Positions 24,161 to 33,457 of a stretch of DNA of 64,000 bases are shown here, one piece after another. Position 1 is the first letter of the stretch. Each line of letters begins with the position of its first letter. The translations under genes and the position numbers were made by a program. The notes beneath the pieces are model-generated. The model worked only from the letters and a program-made list of their open reading frames with translations. It was not told the DNA's origin and searched no databases. Origin of the DNA: DATAAP01 sp041690495 (GTDB lineage Bacteria > Pseudomonadota > Alphaproteobacteria > CACIAM-22H2); NCBI GenBank assembly GCA_041690495.1, contig JAWLHE010000001.1:620001-684000 (forward strand). The letters are read 5' to 3'.

Positions 24161-24698
24161 AGCGTATTCCCTCCACATATCCTGGCCGGCAGGCTGTGCC
24201 TGTCCGGGCCCGCCGTTCTTGTTGCGGCGATCGCGCCGATATGGCTCCGGCTGGCAGAATACATGCACTTATCTGAATAACACAATTTGTTTTCCATCGA
24301 GCGGGGCGCCGCCGCCGGACCGGATTGCCGGGCCGCGCGGCCGGAGGCCGCGGGCGCCCAATTCCCCATCGCGGCGTGCCGGAGTTGACAAGAAGTCGAA
24401 AAATATGAATATGTGAATATGAACCGCGAGCCAAGGGCGAAACAAGCGCGGACCATGTGAGGAAACGTCCGGATCAGGAGAATGCCGCCATCGTGAATTC
24501 ATGCGGCGCGACCTCGTCGGGAGGCGCACTTGCCGCAGCGCGCGGCAGAATCGACAATCCCAGGGCGATTTCCGGAACCGGTGCGCGAGGTGATGCCGTG
24601 GCGGCCTGTGCCGCGCGGGCGTTTGGAACCAGTTGGCGACGGCGACGCGCAGGGCAGCCCGTTCGTCGCGAGGCAACTAGAATCGGGAGACCTGAGGC
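24161..24698. promoter_or_regulatory. Divergent sox control region
   Basis: 538 bp between soxA and soxY with no credible gene. Most is GC-rich, but 24254-24300 and 24395-24422 are AT-rich. A TTGACA at 24385-24390 is followed after 16-17 bp by GAATAT/AATATG, a possible rightward promoter. The ArsR-type repressor of the cluster probably binds in this region; its exact site is not certain. Confidence 0.5.
24401..24421. repeat. Short AT-rich direct repeat GAATATG, candidate repressor site
   Basis: GAATATG occurs at 24407-24413 and 24415-24421, preceded by AAATATG at 24401-24407, an 8-bp period overlapping the candidate -10 of the soxY promoter. GAATA also occurs near 24257 and 24274. In this GC-rich genome the cluster is unusual and suits a regulator site. 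Confidence 0.4.
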
Positions 24699-25160
24699 AT
24701 GACAATGAACTTCACTCGTCGGCAGGCGCTGGCAGTCACCGCGGGCGCATTCGCGGTCGTCGCCTGGCCCGGCGCGATCGCGCCGGCGTTGGCGGCGAAG
24801 AACGACGCGGAGGATCTGATCCGAAAGTTCACCGGCGGCAAGGAGCCGGCGAAGGGAAAGATCAAGCTCGATCTGCCGGAGATCGCCGAGAACGGAAACG
24901 CCGTGCCGATGACGGTGACGGTCGAAAGTCCGATGACGAAGGACAGCCACGTCACGGACGTGCTCGTCGTTGCCGACGCGAATCCGCGCGCGGGCGTCGC
25001 CACCTTCCACTTCAGCCCGGCCTCCGGCGCGGCGGAGGCGAACACCCGGATTCGTCTGGCCGCGACTCAGAATGTGATCGCCGTAGCCAAGATGAACGAC
25101 GGCTCGGTTTTCATCGACTCGAAGCAGGTCAAGGTCACGATCGGCGGCTGCGGCGGCTGA
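24699..25160 (+). CDS. soxY: SoxY, sulfur-carrier subunit
   Basis: 153 aa. A Tat-like signal (NFTRRQALAVTAGAFAVV) ends around ALAA, and the C-terminus is TIGGCGG, the swinging-arm motif whose Cys carries sulfur intermediates in the Sox cycle. Two starts are possible: ATG 24699 (GGGAG nine bases upstream) and ATG 24705 (GAGG seven bases upstream); either leaves the signal peptide intact. First gene of the rightward operon soxYZBCD. Confidence 0.95.
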   Translation: MTMNFTRRQALAVTAGAFAVVAWPGAIAPALAAKNDAEDLIRKFTGGKEPAKGKIKLDLPEIAENGNAVPMTVTVESPMTKDSHVTDVLVVADANPRAGVATFHFSPASGAAEANTRIRLAATQNVIAVAKMNDGSVFIDSKQVKVTIGGCGG

Positions 25161-25205
25161 GGTCGCCGTCCGGTCCCGCCTTCAGCGAAATTTCAGGAGA
25201 GAGTC

Positions 25206-25532
25206 ATGGCAGTCAAGCCGCGCATCAAGCTCGACAGGAAAGAGGCCAGGAAAGGCGATCTGGTCGAGGTGAAGGCCCTGGTGGCGCACATCATGGAATC
25301 GGGGCAGCGCAAGGACAAGGACGGCAAGGCCATCCCGCGCAAGATCCTCAACAAATTCGTGTGCACGGTGAACGGCAAGCAGGTGTTTGCCGCGGATTTC
25401 GAGCCGGCCATCTCCGCGAATCCGTACATCCAGTTCAAGTTCAAGGCCGAGGAGTCAGGGCCGGTCGTGCTGACCTGGACCGACGACGACGGCTCGAAGA
25501 TCGTCGGCGAGGAAAAGATCACCGTCACCTGA
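25206..25532 (+). CDS. soxZ: SoxZ, SoxY-binding subunit
   Basis: 108 aa, the usual SoxZ size, without its own signal peptide; SoxZ is exported as a folded complex with Tat-borne SoxY. Family features: RIKLDRKEARKGDLVEVKAL at the start, ESGQRKDKDGKAIPR and FEPAISANPYIQFKFKA in the middle, and VLTWTDDDGS near the end. Strong Shine-Dalgarno AGGAGAG. 45 bp after soxY. Confidence 0.95.
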   Translation: MAVKPRIKLDRKEARKGDLVEVKALVAHIMESGQRKDKDGKAIPRKILNKFVCTVNGKQVFAADFEPAISANPYIQFKFKAEESGPVVLTWTDDDGSKIVGEEKITVT

Positions 25533-25634
25533 ACCATCCGCCGGCGCCTTTGTGCAGCGGAGGCGCCGGAGCCGGCATCGGCGCGGCACGGCGCTGCGGG
25601 ATCGGCGGGGAACCTTCTCGTTTTCGGGTCACGG

Positions 25635-27320
25635 ATGCTTTCGAGGCGTGATTTTCTTCAGGTTGCTGCGGCAACGGCGCTGATCGCGGGCGGCCCCTGG
25701 CGCCGCGCGGTCGCGCGGCAGCGCCTCACGCAGGCCGACGTGCTGGCGTTCGAGCCGGTCGGCAACGTCACATTGCTGCACGTCACCGACCTTCATGCGC
25801 AGCTCCTGCCGGTCTATTTCCGCGAGCCGAGCGTCAATCTCGGAGTCGGAGAGGCGAAGGGACTCCCCCCTCATGTCACCGGCAAGGCCTTTCTGGAGAC
25901 GTTCGGGATTGCCCCCGGCTCGGCGCCGGCCTATGCGCTGACGGACCAGGAATTCGCCGCGCTGGCCAGGACGTACGGGCGTCTGGGCGGCCTCGACCGC
26001 ATCGCCACTGTCGTCAAGTCGGTCCGGGCGGAGCGCGGCGACCGAACGCTTTTCCTGGACGGCGGCGATACATGGACGAACAGCTACACGTCACTCGCCA
26101 CCAAGGGCCAGGACGTCATCGATTGCATGGCGCTGCTGAAGCCCGACGCCATGACGGCGCACTGGGAATTCACGCTGGGAGAGGCCCGCGTGAAGGAAGC
26201 CATCGACGCGCTGGGATTTCCCTTTCTCGCGCAGAACGTCCGCGACGCGGAATGGAACGACGAGGAAGTCTTCCAGCCGGCCGCCACGTTCGAGCGGGGC
26301 GGCGTCAGGATCGCGGTCATCGGCCAGGCCTTTCCGTACACGCCGATCGCCAATCCGCGATGGATGATTCCGGCCTGGTCGTTCGGCATCCGGGAAGAGG
26401 CCCTGCAGAAGCAGGTGGATGCCGCGCGCGCGGACGGCGCCGCGCTCGTCGTCGTCCTGTCGCATAACGGATTCGACGTCGACCGGAAGCTCGCCGGCCG
26501 CGTGAGCGGCATCGATGTCATCCTGACCGGTCACACGCACGATGCGCTTCCCGACGTCGTGCGGGTCGGAAAGACGCTCCTCGTCGCCTCGGGCAGCCAC
26601 GGCAAGTTCGTCTCGCGCCTCGATCTCGACGTGCGCGACGGCGAGATCAGGGACTACCGCTACAGGCTGATCCCCGTTTTCGCGGACGTGATCGCGCCGG
26701 ACCCCGACGTCGCCGCGGCGATCAAGAGCGCGCGCGCGCCGCACGAGGCCATGTTGCGCGAGGTCGTCGCTCACACCGAGACGCTGCTCTACCGGCGCGG
26801 CAACTTCAACGGCACGCTCGACGACGTCATCTGCGACGCCCTCCTCGCCGAGCGGGACGCCGAGATCGCGCTGTCGCCGGGCTTCCGCTGGGGAAGCTCG
26901 CTGCTGCCCGGCCAGCCGATCACCCGCGAGGACGTCTACAACGCGACCGCCATCACCTATCCGGCGGCCTACCGCATGACCATGACGGGGCGGCGGCTCA
27001 AGGAAGTCCTGGAAGACGTCGCCGACAATCTCTTCAACCCGGATCCGTACTATCAGCAAGGCGGCGACATGGTGCGGGTGGGCGGACTCTCGTACACGAT
27101 CGAAATCGGCAGGCCGAACGGAAGCCGCATCTCCGATCTGCGCCTTGTCCGGTCCGGGCAGCCGATCGCGGCGGAGAAGGAATACGTCGTTGCCGGATGG
27201 GCGAGCGTCAACGAAGGCACCGAGGGGCCGGCGATCTGGGACGTCGTCTTCGCGGATCTGCAGCGCCGGAAGACCGTTGCGCCGCGCGGCGGGGAGAACG
27301 TCCGGATCCTGGGAAGCTGA
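25635..27320 (+). CDS. soxB: SoxB, Mn-dependent S-sulfosulfanyl-L-cysteine sulfohydrolase
   Basis: 561 aa. Tat signal SRRDFLQVAAATALIAGG, then a 5'-nucleotidase-type metallophosphatase fold with metal sites HVTDLHAQL, FLDGGDTWTNSY, SHNGFDVDRK and TGHTHDALP. SoxB hydrolyses sulfate from SoxY-bound thiosulfonate in the periplasm. The GGDTWTNS segment is typical of SoxB. Preceded by 102 bp after soxZ; followed by soxC 86 bp later. Confidence 0.96.
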   Translation: MLSRRDFLQVAAATALIAGGPWRRAVARQRLTQADVLAFEPVGNVTLLHVTDLHAQLLPVYFREPSVNLGVGEAKGLPPHVTGKAFLETFGIAPGSAPAYALTDQEFAALARTYGRLGGLDRIATVVKSVRAERGDRTLFLDGGDTWTNSYTSLATKGQDVIDCMALLKPDAMTAHWEFTLGEARVKEAIDALGFPFLAQNVRDAEWNDEEVFQPAATFERGGVRIAVIGQAFPYTPIANPRWMIPAWSFGIREEALQKQVDAARADGAALVVVLSHNGFDVDRKLAGRVSGIDVILTGHTHDALPDVVRVGKTLLVASGSHGKFVSRLDLDVRDGEIRDYRYRLIPVFADVIAPDPDVAAAIKSARAPHEAMLREVVAHTETLLYRRGNFNGTLDDVICDALLAERDAEIALSPGFRWGSSLLPGQPITREDVYNATAITYPAAYRMTMTGRRLKEVLEDVADNLFNPDPYYQQGGDMVRVGGLSYTIEIGRPNGSRISDLRLVRSGQPIAAEKEYVVAGWASVNEGTEGPAIWDVVFADLQRRKTVAPRGGENVRILGS

Positions 27321-27406
27321 CGGCGCGGTGTCGGCGGCCCCCGTCCCGCCAACATATGCACGGACCGGAATATGATCGTGGGGCCGGAGTCGAACTGGAG
27401 TGCGCA

Positions 27407-28693
27407 ATGGCAGGCAGGAAGTTCACGGATGAGCGCGGCATGATGGCGCGTCGGTCCCTCCTCAAGGCCGGGCTGGCCGTGGGGAGTGCCGCGGTCATCG
27501 GCGCGCCGGGTCCGGCGGCGGCGAGCGGCGATCCCGGCAATCAGGCTCCCAACGTTCCGGACTGGTCGCGATATCTGGGCGAGGGCGTCGACTCGCGTCC
27601 CTACGGCAAGCCGTCGAAATTCGAGGCCCATGTCGTGAAGCGCGACGTCGAATGGCTCACCGCCTCGCGCGAGAGCTCGGTGAATTTCACGCCCATCCAC
27701 GAGCTCGACGGCATCATCACCCCGAACGGCCTGTGCTTCGAGCGTCATCACGCGGGAATCGCCGTCGTCGATCCCGCCGACTATCAGCTTATGATCAACG
27801 GCCTGGTCGACAAGCCGCTCATCCTGACGCTCGACGATCTGAAGCGCCTGCCGCGCGTGAACCGGCTGCATTTCTGCGAATGCGCCGCCAATTCCGGAAT
27901 GGAATGGCGCGGCGCCCAGCTGAACGGCTGTCAGTTCACGCACGGCATGGTCCATTGCGTGATGTACACGGGCGTGCCGCTCAGGATCGTCCTCGACGAG
28001 GCGGGCCTCCGGCCGAATGCGAAGTGGATCATGGCGGAAGGCGGCGACGCGGCTGCCATGAACCGCTCGATTCCGCTGGCCAAGGCGCTCGACGACTGCC
28101 TCATCGCCTTCAAGATGAACGGCGAGGCGCTGCGCGAGGAGAACGGCTATCCCGCGCGTCTGGTCGTCCCGGGCTGGGAGGCGAATCTCTGGGTCAAGTG
28201 GATCCGCCGCATCGAAGTGGGCGATCAGCCCTGGCACGCGCGCGAGGAAACCTCCAAGTACACCGACCTCCTCGAGAACGGAACCGCGCGCCGCTTCACT
28301 TTCGTCATGGACGCCAAGTCGGTCATCACCAGCCCGAGCCCGCAGGCGCCGCTCAGGTACAGGGGCCAGAACGTCATCTCCGGGATCGCGTGGTCCGGGC
28401 GCGGCGCGATCAGGCGCGTCGACGTTTCGGTCGACGGCGGCCGCAACTGGACGACCGCGCGGATCGACGGCCCGGTCCTTCCGAAGGCGCTGACTCGCTT
28501 CTACGTCGATCTCGACTGGAACGGCCAGGAGCTGCTGCTGCAATCGCGCGCGATGGATGAGACGGGCTATGTGCAGCCGACCAAGGCGGAGCTGCGCAAG
28601 CACCGCGGCGCCAATTCGATCTATCACAACAACGGCATCCAGACGTGGCTCGTGCGCGGCGACGGCGAGGTTGAGAATGTCGAGATTTCCTAA
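27407..28693 (+). CDS. soxC: SoxC, molybdopterin subunit of sulfane dehydrogenase
   Basis: 428 aa from ATG at 27407 with GGAG upstream. Twin-arginine signal MARRSLLKAGLAVGSAAVIG, a sulfite-oxidase-type Mo-cofactor domain with the Mo-ligand Cys in HFCECAANSG (Cys159), RHHAGI, and a C-terminal dimerisation domain. With SoxD it removes six electrons from the sulfane sulfur on SoxY, so the cell should oxidise thiosulfate fully to sulfate without sulfur globules. It overlaps soxD by 17 bp. Confidence 0.95.
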   Translation: MAGRKFTDERGMMARRSLLKAGLAVGSAAVIGAPGPAAASGDPGNQAPNVPDWSRYLGEGVDSRPYGKPSKFEAHVVKRDVEWLTASRESSVNFTPIHELDGIITPNGLCFERHHAGIAVVDPADYQLMINGLVDKPLILTLDDLKRLPRVNRLHFCECAANSGMEWRGAQLNGCQFTHGMVHCVMYTGVPLRIVLDEAGLRPNAKWIMAEGGDAAAMNRSIPLAKALDDCLIAFKMNGEALREENGYPARLVVPGWEANLWVKWIRRIEVGDQPWHAREETSKYTDLLENGTARRFTFVMDAKSVITSPSPQAPLRYRGQNVISGIAWSGRGAIRRVDVSVDGGRNWTTARIDGPVLPKALTRFYVDLDWNGQELLLQSRAMDETGYVQPTKAELRKHRGANSIYHNNGIQTWLVRGDGEVENVEIS

Positions 28694-29399
28694 GGCGGTC
28701 GGAGCGGGTCTCGTGGCGGCGGTCCTGGTCGCGGGCATGGACGCGTCCGTTGACGCCCAGCCGGCCGGCAAGAATGCCGCGCCGGCGGTCGCCGCGGAGC
28801 GGGCCGCCGGAAAGTTCGGGATCGGGCGCGAGGCGAAGCCGGAAGAGATCGCCGGGTGGGATATCGATATCCGCCCGGACGGGCACGGCCTGCCGGTCGG
28901 AAAGGGAAGCGCGCGGGAGGGCGAGGCGCTCTACAACGAGCGCTGTGCATCCTGCCATGGCGAGTTCGGCGAGAGCGCCGGGCGCTGGCCCATCCTGGCC
29001 GGCGGCGCCGGCACGCTCGCGACCCATGATCCCGTCAAGTCGATCGGATCGTACTGGCCCTATCCCTCGACGGTCATCGATTATATCCGTCGCGCGATGC
29101 CGTACGGCGATGCGCAATCGCTCGATGGCGACGAGTTGTATGCGATCACCGCCTATGTTCTCTATCTCAACGATATCATCGAGGACGAGGCATTCGAGCT
29201 CAACGAGCGAAACTTCGCGACGCTGAAACTGCCGAACCGTCGCAATTTCGTCGACGACGATCGGGAGACCGCGGAGCAGGCGTTCTGGAAGAGGGACCCG
29301 TGCATGACGAACTGCGCGCCGGGGCAGCCGAAGATCATCGGGCGCGCGCGCGTGCTCGACGTGACGCCCGAGGCGGGAACGGCGCCGAAGGTCGAGTGA
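28677..29399 (+). CDS. soxD: SoxD, mono-haem cytochrome subunit of sulfane dehydrogenase
   Basis: 240 aa from ATG at 28677, overlapping soxC by 17 bp. Signal peptide (AVGAGLVAAVLVAG, cleavage near DAQ), then one haem site CASCH (Cys90, Cys93, His94) in YNERCASCHGEFGES and the likely axial Met in RRAMPYGDAQ. The Paracoccus enzyme carries two haems and is longer; this is the short single-haem form. An extra Cys pair (CMTNC) near the C-terminus is retained. Confidence 0.92.
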   Translation: MSRFPKAVGAGLVAAVLVAGMDASVDAQPAGKNAAPAVAAERAAGKFGIGREAKPEEIAGWDIDIRPDGHGLPVGKGSAREGEALYNERCASCHGEFGESAGRWPILAGGAGTLATHDPVKSIGSYWPYPSTVIDYIRRAMPYGDAQSLDGDELYAITAYVLYLNDIIEDEAFELNERNFATLKLPNRRNFVDDDRETAEQAFWKRDPCMTNCAPGQPKIIGRARVLDVTPEAGTAPKVE

Positions 29400-29468
29400 T
29401 GGCCGCGGCAGGGGGCCTTCGTTCCCGGATGCGGCCGTCTCGCAGGCGGCGCAGCTAGAGGCGCCGGG

Positions 29469-30209
29469 ATGGATTCGTTCGACGTCTCCTACGCGGGCGC
29501 TCTCGTTGCCGGGATGCTGAGCTTCGCGTCGCCCTGCGTCCTGCCCCTGGTTCCGGCGTATCTCGCCTTTGTCGGCGGCGTCACGTTCGACGAGCTGACG
29601 GGCGACCGGGGCGGCAGCGCGGTACGCGCGCGCGTGTTCTTCGCGGCGCTCGCCTTCGTGCTGGGATTCGCCACGATGTTCATCGTCCTCGGCGCGACTG
29701 CGTCCGCCGCCAGCCGCGTGCTCGCGGAGCACATCGACGTGCTGGGCAGGATTGCCGGCGCCGTCATCATCGTGCTCGGCCTGCACTACGCCGGCGTGCT
29801 CCGCATTCCGTTCCTGAACTACGAGGCGCGGATGGACGTCTCGCGCCAGCCCGCCGGGCTGATCGGCGCATATATCGTCGGCCTTGCGTTCGCATTCGGA
29901 TGGACGCCCTGCGTCGGCCCGGTGCTCGCCTCCATCCTCATGGTCGCGGGCGCCGGCGACTCGGTCGGCTACGGGGTCGGCCTGCTCTCGGCCTATGCCC
30001 TCGGCATGGGCCTGCCGTTCCTCGTCGCGGCGGCGGCCGCGAAGCCGTTCCTCGCCGCGTCCAGGCGCTTCCGGCATCAGATGCGGGCGGTGCAGCTGAC
30101 GATGGGCGGACTCATGGTCGTGACCGGGGCGCTGATCTTCGCCGGGTCGATGTCCCTGGTCGGCCAGTGGCTGCTCGACACGTTCCCGTGGTTCGCCCGT
30201 GTCGGGTGA
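29469..30209 (+). CDS. soxV: CcdA-like membrane thiol-disulfide transporter (SoxV)
   Basis: 246 aa with six hydrophobic segments. The CcdA/DsbD signature cysteines are visible in SFASPCVLPLVPAYLAF (near residue 19) and FGWTPCVGPVLASI (near residue 146). SoxV passes electrons across the inner membrane to periplasmic Sox thioredoxins. It sits 69 bp after soxD and just before an exported DsrE-like protein and SoxW, its probable partner. Confidence 0.92.
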   Translation: MDSFDVSYAGALVAGMLSFASPCVLPLVPAYLAFVGGVTFDELTGDRGGSAVRARVFFAALAFVLGFATMFIVLGATASAASRVLAEHIDVLGRIAGAVIIVLGLHYAGVLRIPFLNYEARMDVSRQPAGLIGAYIVGLAFAFGWTPCVGPVLASILMVAGAGDSVGYGVGLLSAYALGMGLPFLVAAAAAKPFLAASRRFRHQMRAVQLTMGGLMVVTGALIFAGSMSLVGQWLLDTFPWFARVG

Positions 30210-30231
30210 AGCGGGACCGGAGCGCCGTGCG

Positions 30232-30684
30232 ATGCTGCTGCGCCGCCTGTTCGTCGCGGTGCTTCTCGCGATCTCGCTCGCGCTGCCGGTCCGGGCCGCG
30301 GAGACGGTGATGGCCGACCCGAAGCCGTCGATCGACGCGCCGCGCCGGATCGTGTTCTCGCTCTCCGAGAGCGACCCCGCGCGCATCAATGCGGTCCTGA
30401 CCAATATCGGCAATGTCCAGAAATTCTACGGGATCGACAACGTGCAGATCGCGCTCGTCGCCTACGGCCCCGGTCTGCGCGCCCTGCTGAAAGCGGAGAC
30501 GCCGGTGAAGGCCCGCATCGAGGGGCTGATGGCGATCGAGGTGGCGATCCTCGCCTGCGGCGCGACGCTGGAGACGCTCCACAGCAGCGCGGCGGACCTG
30601 ATCGACGGCGTCGACGTGGTGCCCAACGGGCTGCCCGAGATCGTCGAGCGGCAGTTACGCGGATGGGTGCACCTGCATCCGTAG
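30232..30684 (+). CDS. Second exported DsrE-like protein
   Basis: 150 aa from ATG at 30232 (GGAG nine bases upstream); a longer GTG start at 30199 would overlap soxV and split the signal peptide from the start. Signal peptide RRLFVAVLLAISLALPVRAA. The DsrE-like domain has RIVFSLSESDPARINAVL, VQIALVAYGPGLRALL and a conserved Cys in AILACGATLETL. It is probably a periplasmic sulfur carrier paralogous to the one at 22061-22576. 36 bp before soxW. Confidence 0.75.
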   Translation: MLLRRLFVAVLLAISLALPVRAAETVMADPKPSIDAPRRIVFSLSESDPARINAVLTNIGNVQKFYGIDNVQIALVAYGPGLRALLKAETPVKARIEGLMAIEVAILACGATLETLHSSAADLIDGVDVVPNGLPEIVERQLRGWVHLHP

Positions 30685-30720
30685 GTGCGTTGGCCGGAAC
30701 CGGACAAGGGAGATGGAAGG

Positions 30721-31338
30721 ATGCGCTGGCTCGTTCGAACCTTGATTGTGACCGTCGGGCTCGGCCTCGGCGCCGGCGCGCTTCATGCGGCCGACGCACG
30801 TGCGGGCGAGTCGGTGGTGAACGACGAAGGACTCCACGTCCAGCCCTGGTTTCTGCTCAGCTTTCTCGACCTGAGGGAGGATCTGCGCGAAGCTGCCGGG
30901 TCGGGCAAGCGCTTCGCCGTGATCTGGGAGCAGCGCGGCTGCATCTATTGCCGCGACATGCACGTCGTCAACTTCGCCATCCCTGCGGTCAGCGACTACG
31001 TTCGCGAGAACTTCGTGGTGGTCCAGCTCAATCTCTTCGGCTCGCGCGAGGTGACCGACTTCGACGGAGAGGTGCTGGCCGAGAAGGACCTGGCCCGCAA
31101 ATGGGGCGTCGTCTTCACCCCGACCGTTCTCTATTTCCCGGATGCGCTGGAGGACGGCGACCGCAAGTCGGGCAGGGAGATCGCAGTCGCGCAGATGCCC
31201 GGCTATTTCCGGCCGGTGACGTTCCTCGCGATGTTCCGCTACGTTCGCGAGAAACGCTATGGCGACATCCATTTCCAGAAATACGTGGCCGAGGTCTCGG
31301 ACGAGCTGCGCCGCCTCGACGGCATGGCCGCGCGGTGA
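30721..31338 (+). CDS. soxW: SoxW, periplasmic thioredoxin
   Basis: 205 aa from ATG at 30721. Signal peptide (LIVTVGLGLGAGALHAAD), thioredoxin-like fold with active site EQRGCIYCRDMHVVN and cis-Pro region VFTPTVLYFPD. SoxW takes electrons from SoxV and keeps Sox thiols reduced. Last gene of the rightward sox cluster; it converges with the histidine kinase gene after 87 bp in which I see no clear terminator. Confidence 0.92.
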   Translation: MRWLVRTLIVTVGLGLGAGALHAADARAGESVVNDEGLHVQPWFLLSFLDLREDLREAAGSGKRFAVIWEQRGCIYCRDMHVVNFAIPAVSDYVRENFVVVQLNLFGSREVTDFDGEVLAEKDLARKWGVVFTPTVLYFPDALEDGDRKSGREIAVAQMPGYFRPVTFLAMFRYVREKRYGDIHFQKYVAEVSDELRRLDGMAAR

Positions 31339-31425
31339 TGCCGCGGAGTCACGTGTCGACCGGATGTGCCGGTCCCGGACGGCTTCGCGCGACCCCGGGA
31401 TCGGAAACGTGCCTGCGCGACTACG

Positions 31426-33426
31426 CTAGTCGGCAGCGGACTTGAAGTCGCCGGTCTGATCCCGCTCCGTCGATCCGGCGGCCCCGACCGAAATCCGCAC
31501 GGTCATTCTGGTGCCCTTGCCGAGCTCGCTCTCGACATCGATCGTGCCGTTCAGCAGTTCGGTATAACGCTTGACGATCGCAAGGCCCAGCCCGGTCCCG
31601 CCGTAGCGGCGCGCATGCATGGCGTCGACCTGGAAAAACGGCCGGAACAGCTGGCGGATCGTGTCCTGGCTCATGCCGATGCCGCTGTCCGCGACGACGA
31701 CGACCAGTGTGCCGGGCCTTCCGGCATCGAGATCGACGCGTACGGCGCCGCCCGCCTCGGTGAACTTGACCGCATTGGCGAGCAGGTTGATGACGATCTG
31801 CTTGAGCACTCGCCGGTCCGAAATGACCGTGTCCGGCCCGCTCAGCATGTGGTGCAGCGTGACCGACTTCCCCTGCGCGGCGGCGCGGACGATGCCGAGC
31901 GTTTCCTGCAGCACCTCGCGCAGGCTGACCGGCTCGCTGGCGATCTCCAGCCGCGCCGCCTCGACCTTGGACAGGTCGAGAATGTCGTTGATCAGGCTGA
32001 GGAGATGCTGGCCGCTCTGCAGGATGTCTCCGGCGTAGTCGGCATAACGGTCGAGCGCCGCGTCGCCGAGGACCCGCTCGTGGATCAGCTGCGAGAAGCC
32101 GATGATGGCGTTGAGCGGCGTACGCAGCTCGTGGCTCATATTGGCGAGGAACTCGGACTTGGCGCGATTGGCCGCCTCGGCCTGGTCCTTCGCCGCGCGC
32201 AACTCGGCCTCGGTCGCCCGCAGCGCGGTCAGGTCGCGCACCACCGCGGTGTAGAAGGTCTCGGCGCCGAGCACGAGCTTCGACACGGACGCCTCGGCCG
32301 GGAACTCCGATCCGTCCTTGCGCAGGCCGCGGATCCCGGGGCGCCCGCCCATCACCCGGCGCTCGCCGGAAGCGCCGTCGAGACGCGCCATGTGGCGGCG
32401 ATGCGTCGCGCGCGCGGCCTCGGGCAGCAGGAGGTCGAGAGACTTGCCGAGGATCTCGTCCGGTGCGTAGCCGAACAGCCGCTCCGCCTGGCGGTTGAAC
32501 AGGACGATGCGCTGATCGTGATCGACCGAGACGATTGCATCGCCGGCGGAAGCCAGCAGGTCGGCGAAGCGGAGCTGCATCGCCGCGTTCTGCTCCTCCA
32601 GCCGCTTGCGCGCCAGCGCCATCGAGAGCTGCGGGGCAACACCCGAGATGAGGTCGAAGATCAGCGGGTCGCGCAGCCTCACGGCCGACGACGCGAACGC
32701 GAGCACGGCGATGATCGCGCCGTCCGCGACGAGCGGGACGGCATGGACGGAGCGCAGCCCGGCCGCGATCGCCTGGGCGGATCGCACGAACGCCTCCGCC
32801 GTCGCGTCGGCCACGTCCGTTATGTGTTCCGCTGCCTTCGCGATCCAGGTGCGACCGATGGCGCCCTGGTGCGGTGCGAAGGTCAGCTGTCGCGAATACC
32901 GCTCGAAGGTGGCAAGCGCCGGCGAGCCGATGTGCCACACCGGCCCGCAGATCAGCGCATTGCCCTCCGGATCGGGCAGCCAGGCCTCGGCATACTGCCA
33001 GTCGGCATGACGGCAGACGGCGCGCAGAACGGCCTTGAGCGCGGCCGGATAATCCTTCGCCCGCACGATCTTCTCGCCGATGGTTTGCAGAAGCCGCAGG
33101 CGGCGAATCTCGCGCTTCTCGGCGGTGACATCGAACAGGATCAGGGTGCGGCGGTGTCCGGGAATGGTGATCGCGGTGGTCGCCATCACGCGCCCGTCGG
33201 GTCGCCAGTACTCCTTGTGCTCGGCCCGGGCCGGCATTCCGGCCTGCGACGCGGCTTGGGCGATGATGACCGTGCGGCCACCGCCAGCAAGCACGCCCTC
33301 GATCGTCGACCACGTCAGGGTCTCGACTTCGTCCGCCGGAACGAGATCCAGGAGCTGCGTCGAGATTCGGTGACAGTCGGCGAGCTGGCCGTCGTCGTCG
33401 AATTCCAGGATGCACGGGGAGGGCAC
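31426..33426 (-). CDS. PAS/GAF sensor histidine kinase, soluble
   Basis: 666 aa with no evident membrane segment. Order: N-terminal PAS-like region (1-105), GAF domain (about 115-275), PAS domain (285-405; VDHDQRIVLFNRQAERLFGY), HisKA with His432 in ANMSHELRTPLNAIIGF, and HATPase with VINLLANAVKFTEAGG, DSGIGM and GTGLGL. It would sense a cytoplasmic signal and phosphorylate a partner; no response regulator is adjacent on this strand. GTG start at 33426. The small gene upstream (31 bp away) seems to be in the same operon. Confidence 0.9.
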   Translation of the reverse strand: MPSPCILEFDDDGQLADCHRISTQLLDLVPADEVETLTWSTIEGVLAGGGRTVIIAQAASQAGMPARAEHKEYWRPDGRVMATTAITIPGHRRTLILFDVTAEKREIRRLRLLQTIGEKIVRAKDYPAALKAVLRAVCRHADWQYAEAWLPDPEGNALICGPVWHIGSPALATFERYSRQLTFAPHQGAIGRTWIAKAAEHITDVADATAEAFVRSAQAIAAGLRSVHAVPLVADGAIIAVLAFASSAVRLRDPLIFDLISGVAPQLSMALARKRLEEQNAAMQLRFADLLASAGDAIVSVDHDQRIVLFNRQAERLFGYAPDEILGKSLDLLLPEAARATHRRHMARLDGASGERRVMGGRPGIRGLRKDGSEFPAEASVSKLVLGAETFYTAVVRDLTALRATEAELRAAKDQAEAANRAKSEFLANMSHELRTPLNAIIGFSQLIHERVLGDAALDRYADYAGDILQSGQHLLSLINDILDLSKVEAARLEIASEPVSLREVLQETLGIVRAAAQGKSVTLHHMLSGPDTVISDRRVLKQIVINLLANAVKFTEAGGAVRVDLDAGRPGTLVVVVADSGIGMSQDTIRQLFRPFFQVDAMHARRYGGTGLGLAIVKRYTELLNGTIDVESELGKGTRMTVRISVGAAGSTERDQTGDFKSAAD

Positions 33427-33457
33427 GGACTCTCTCGCTGGCCGCTGTTGCGATCGT

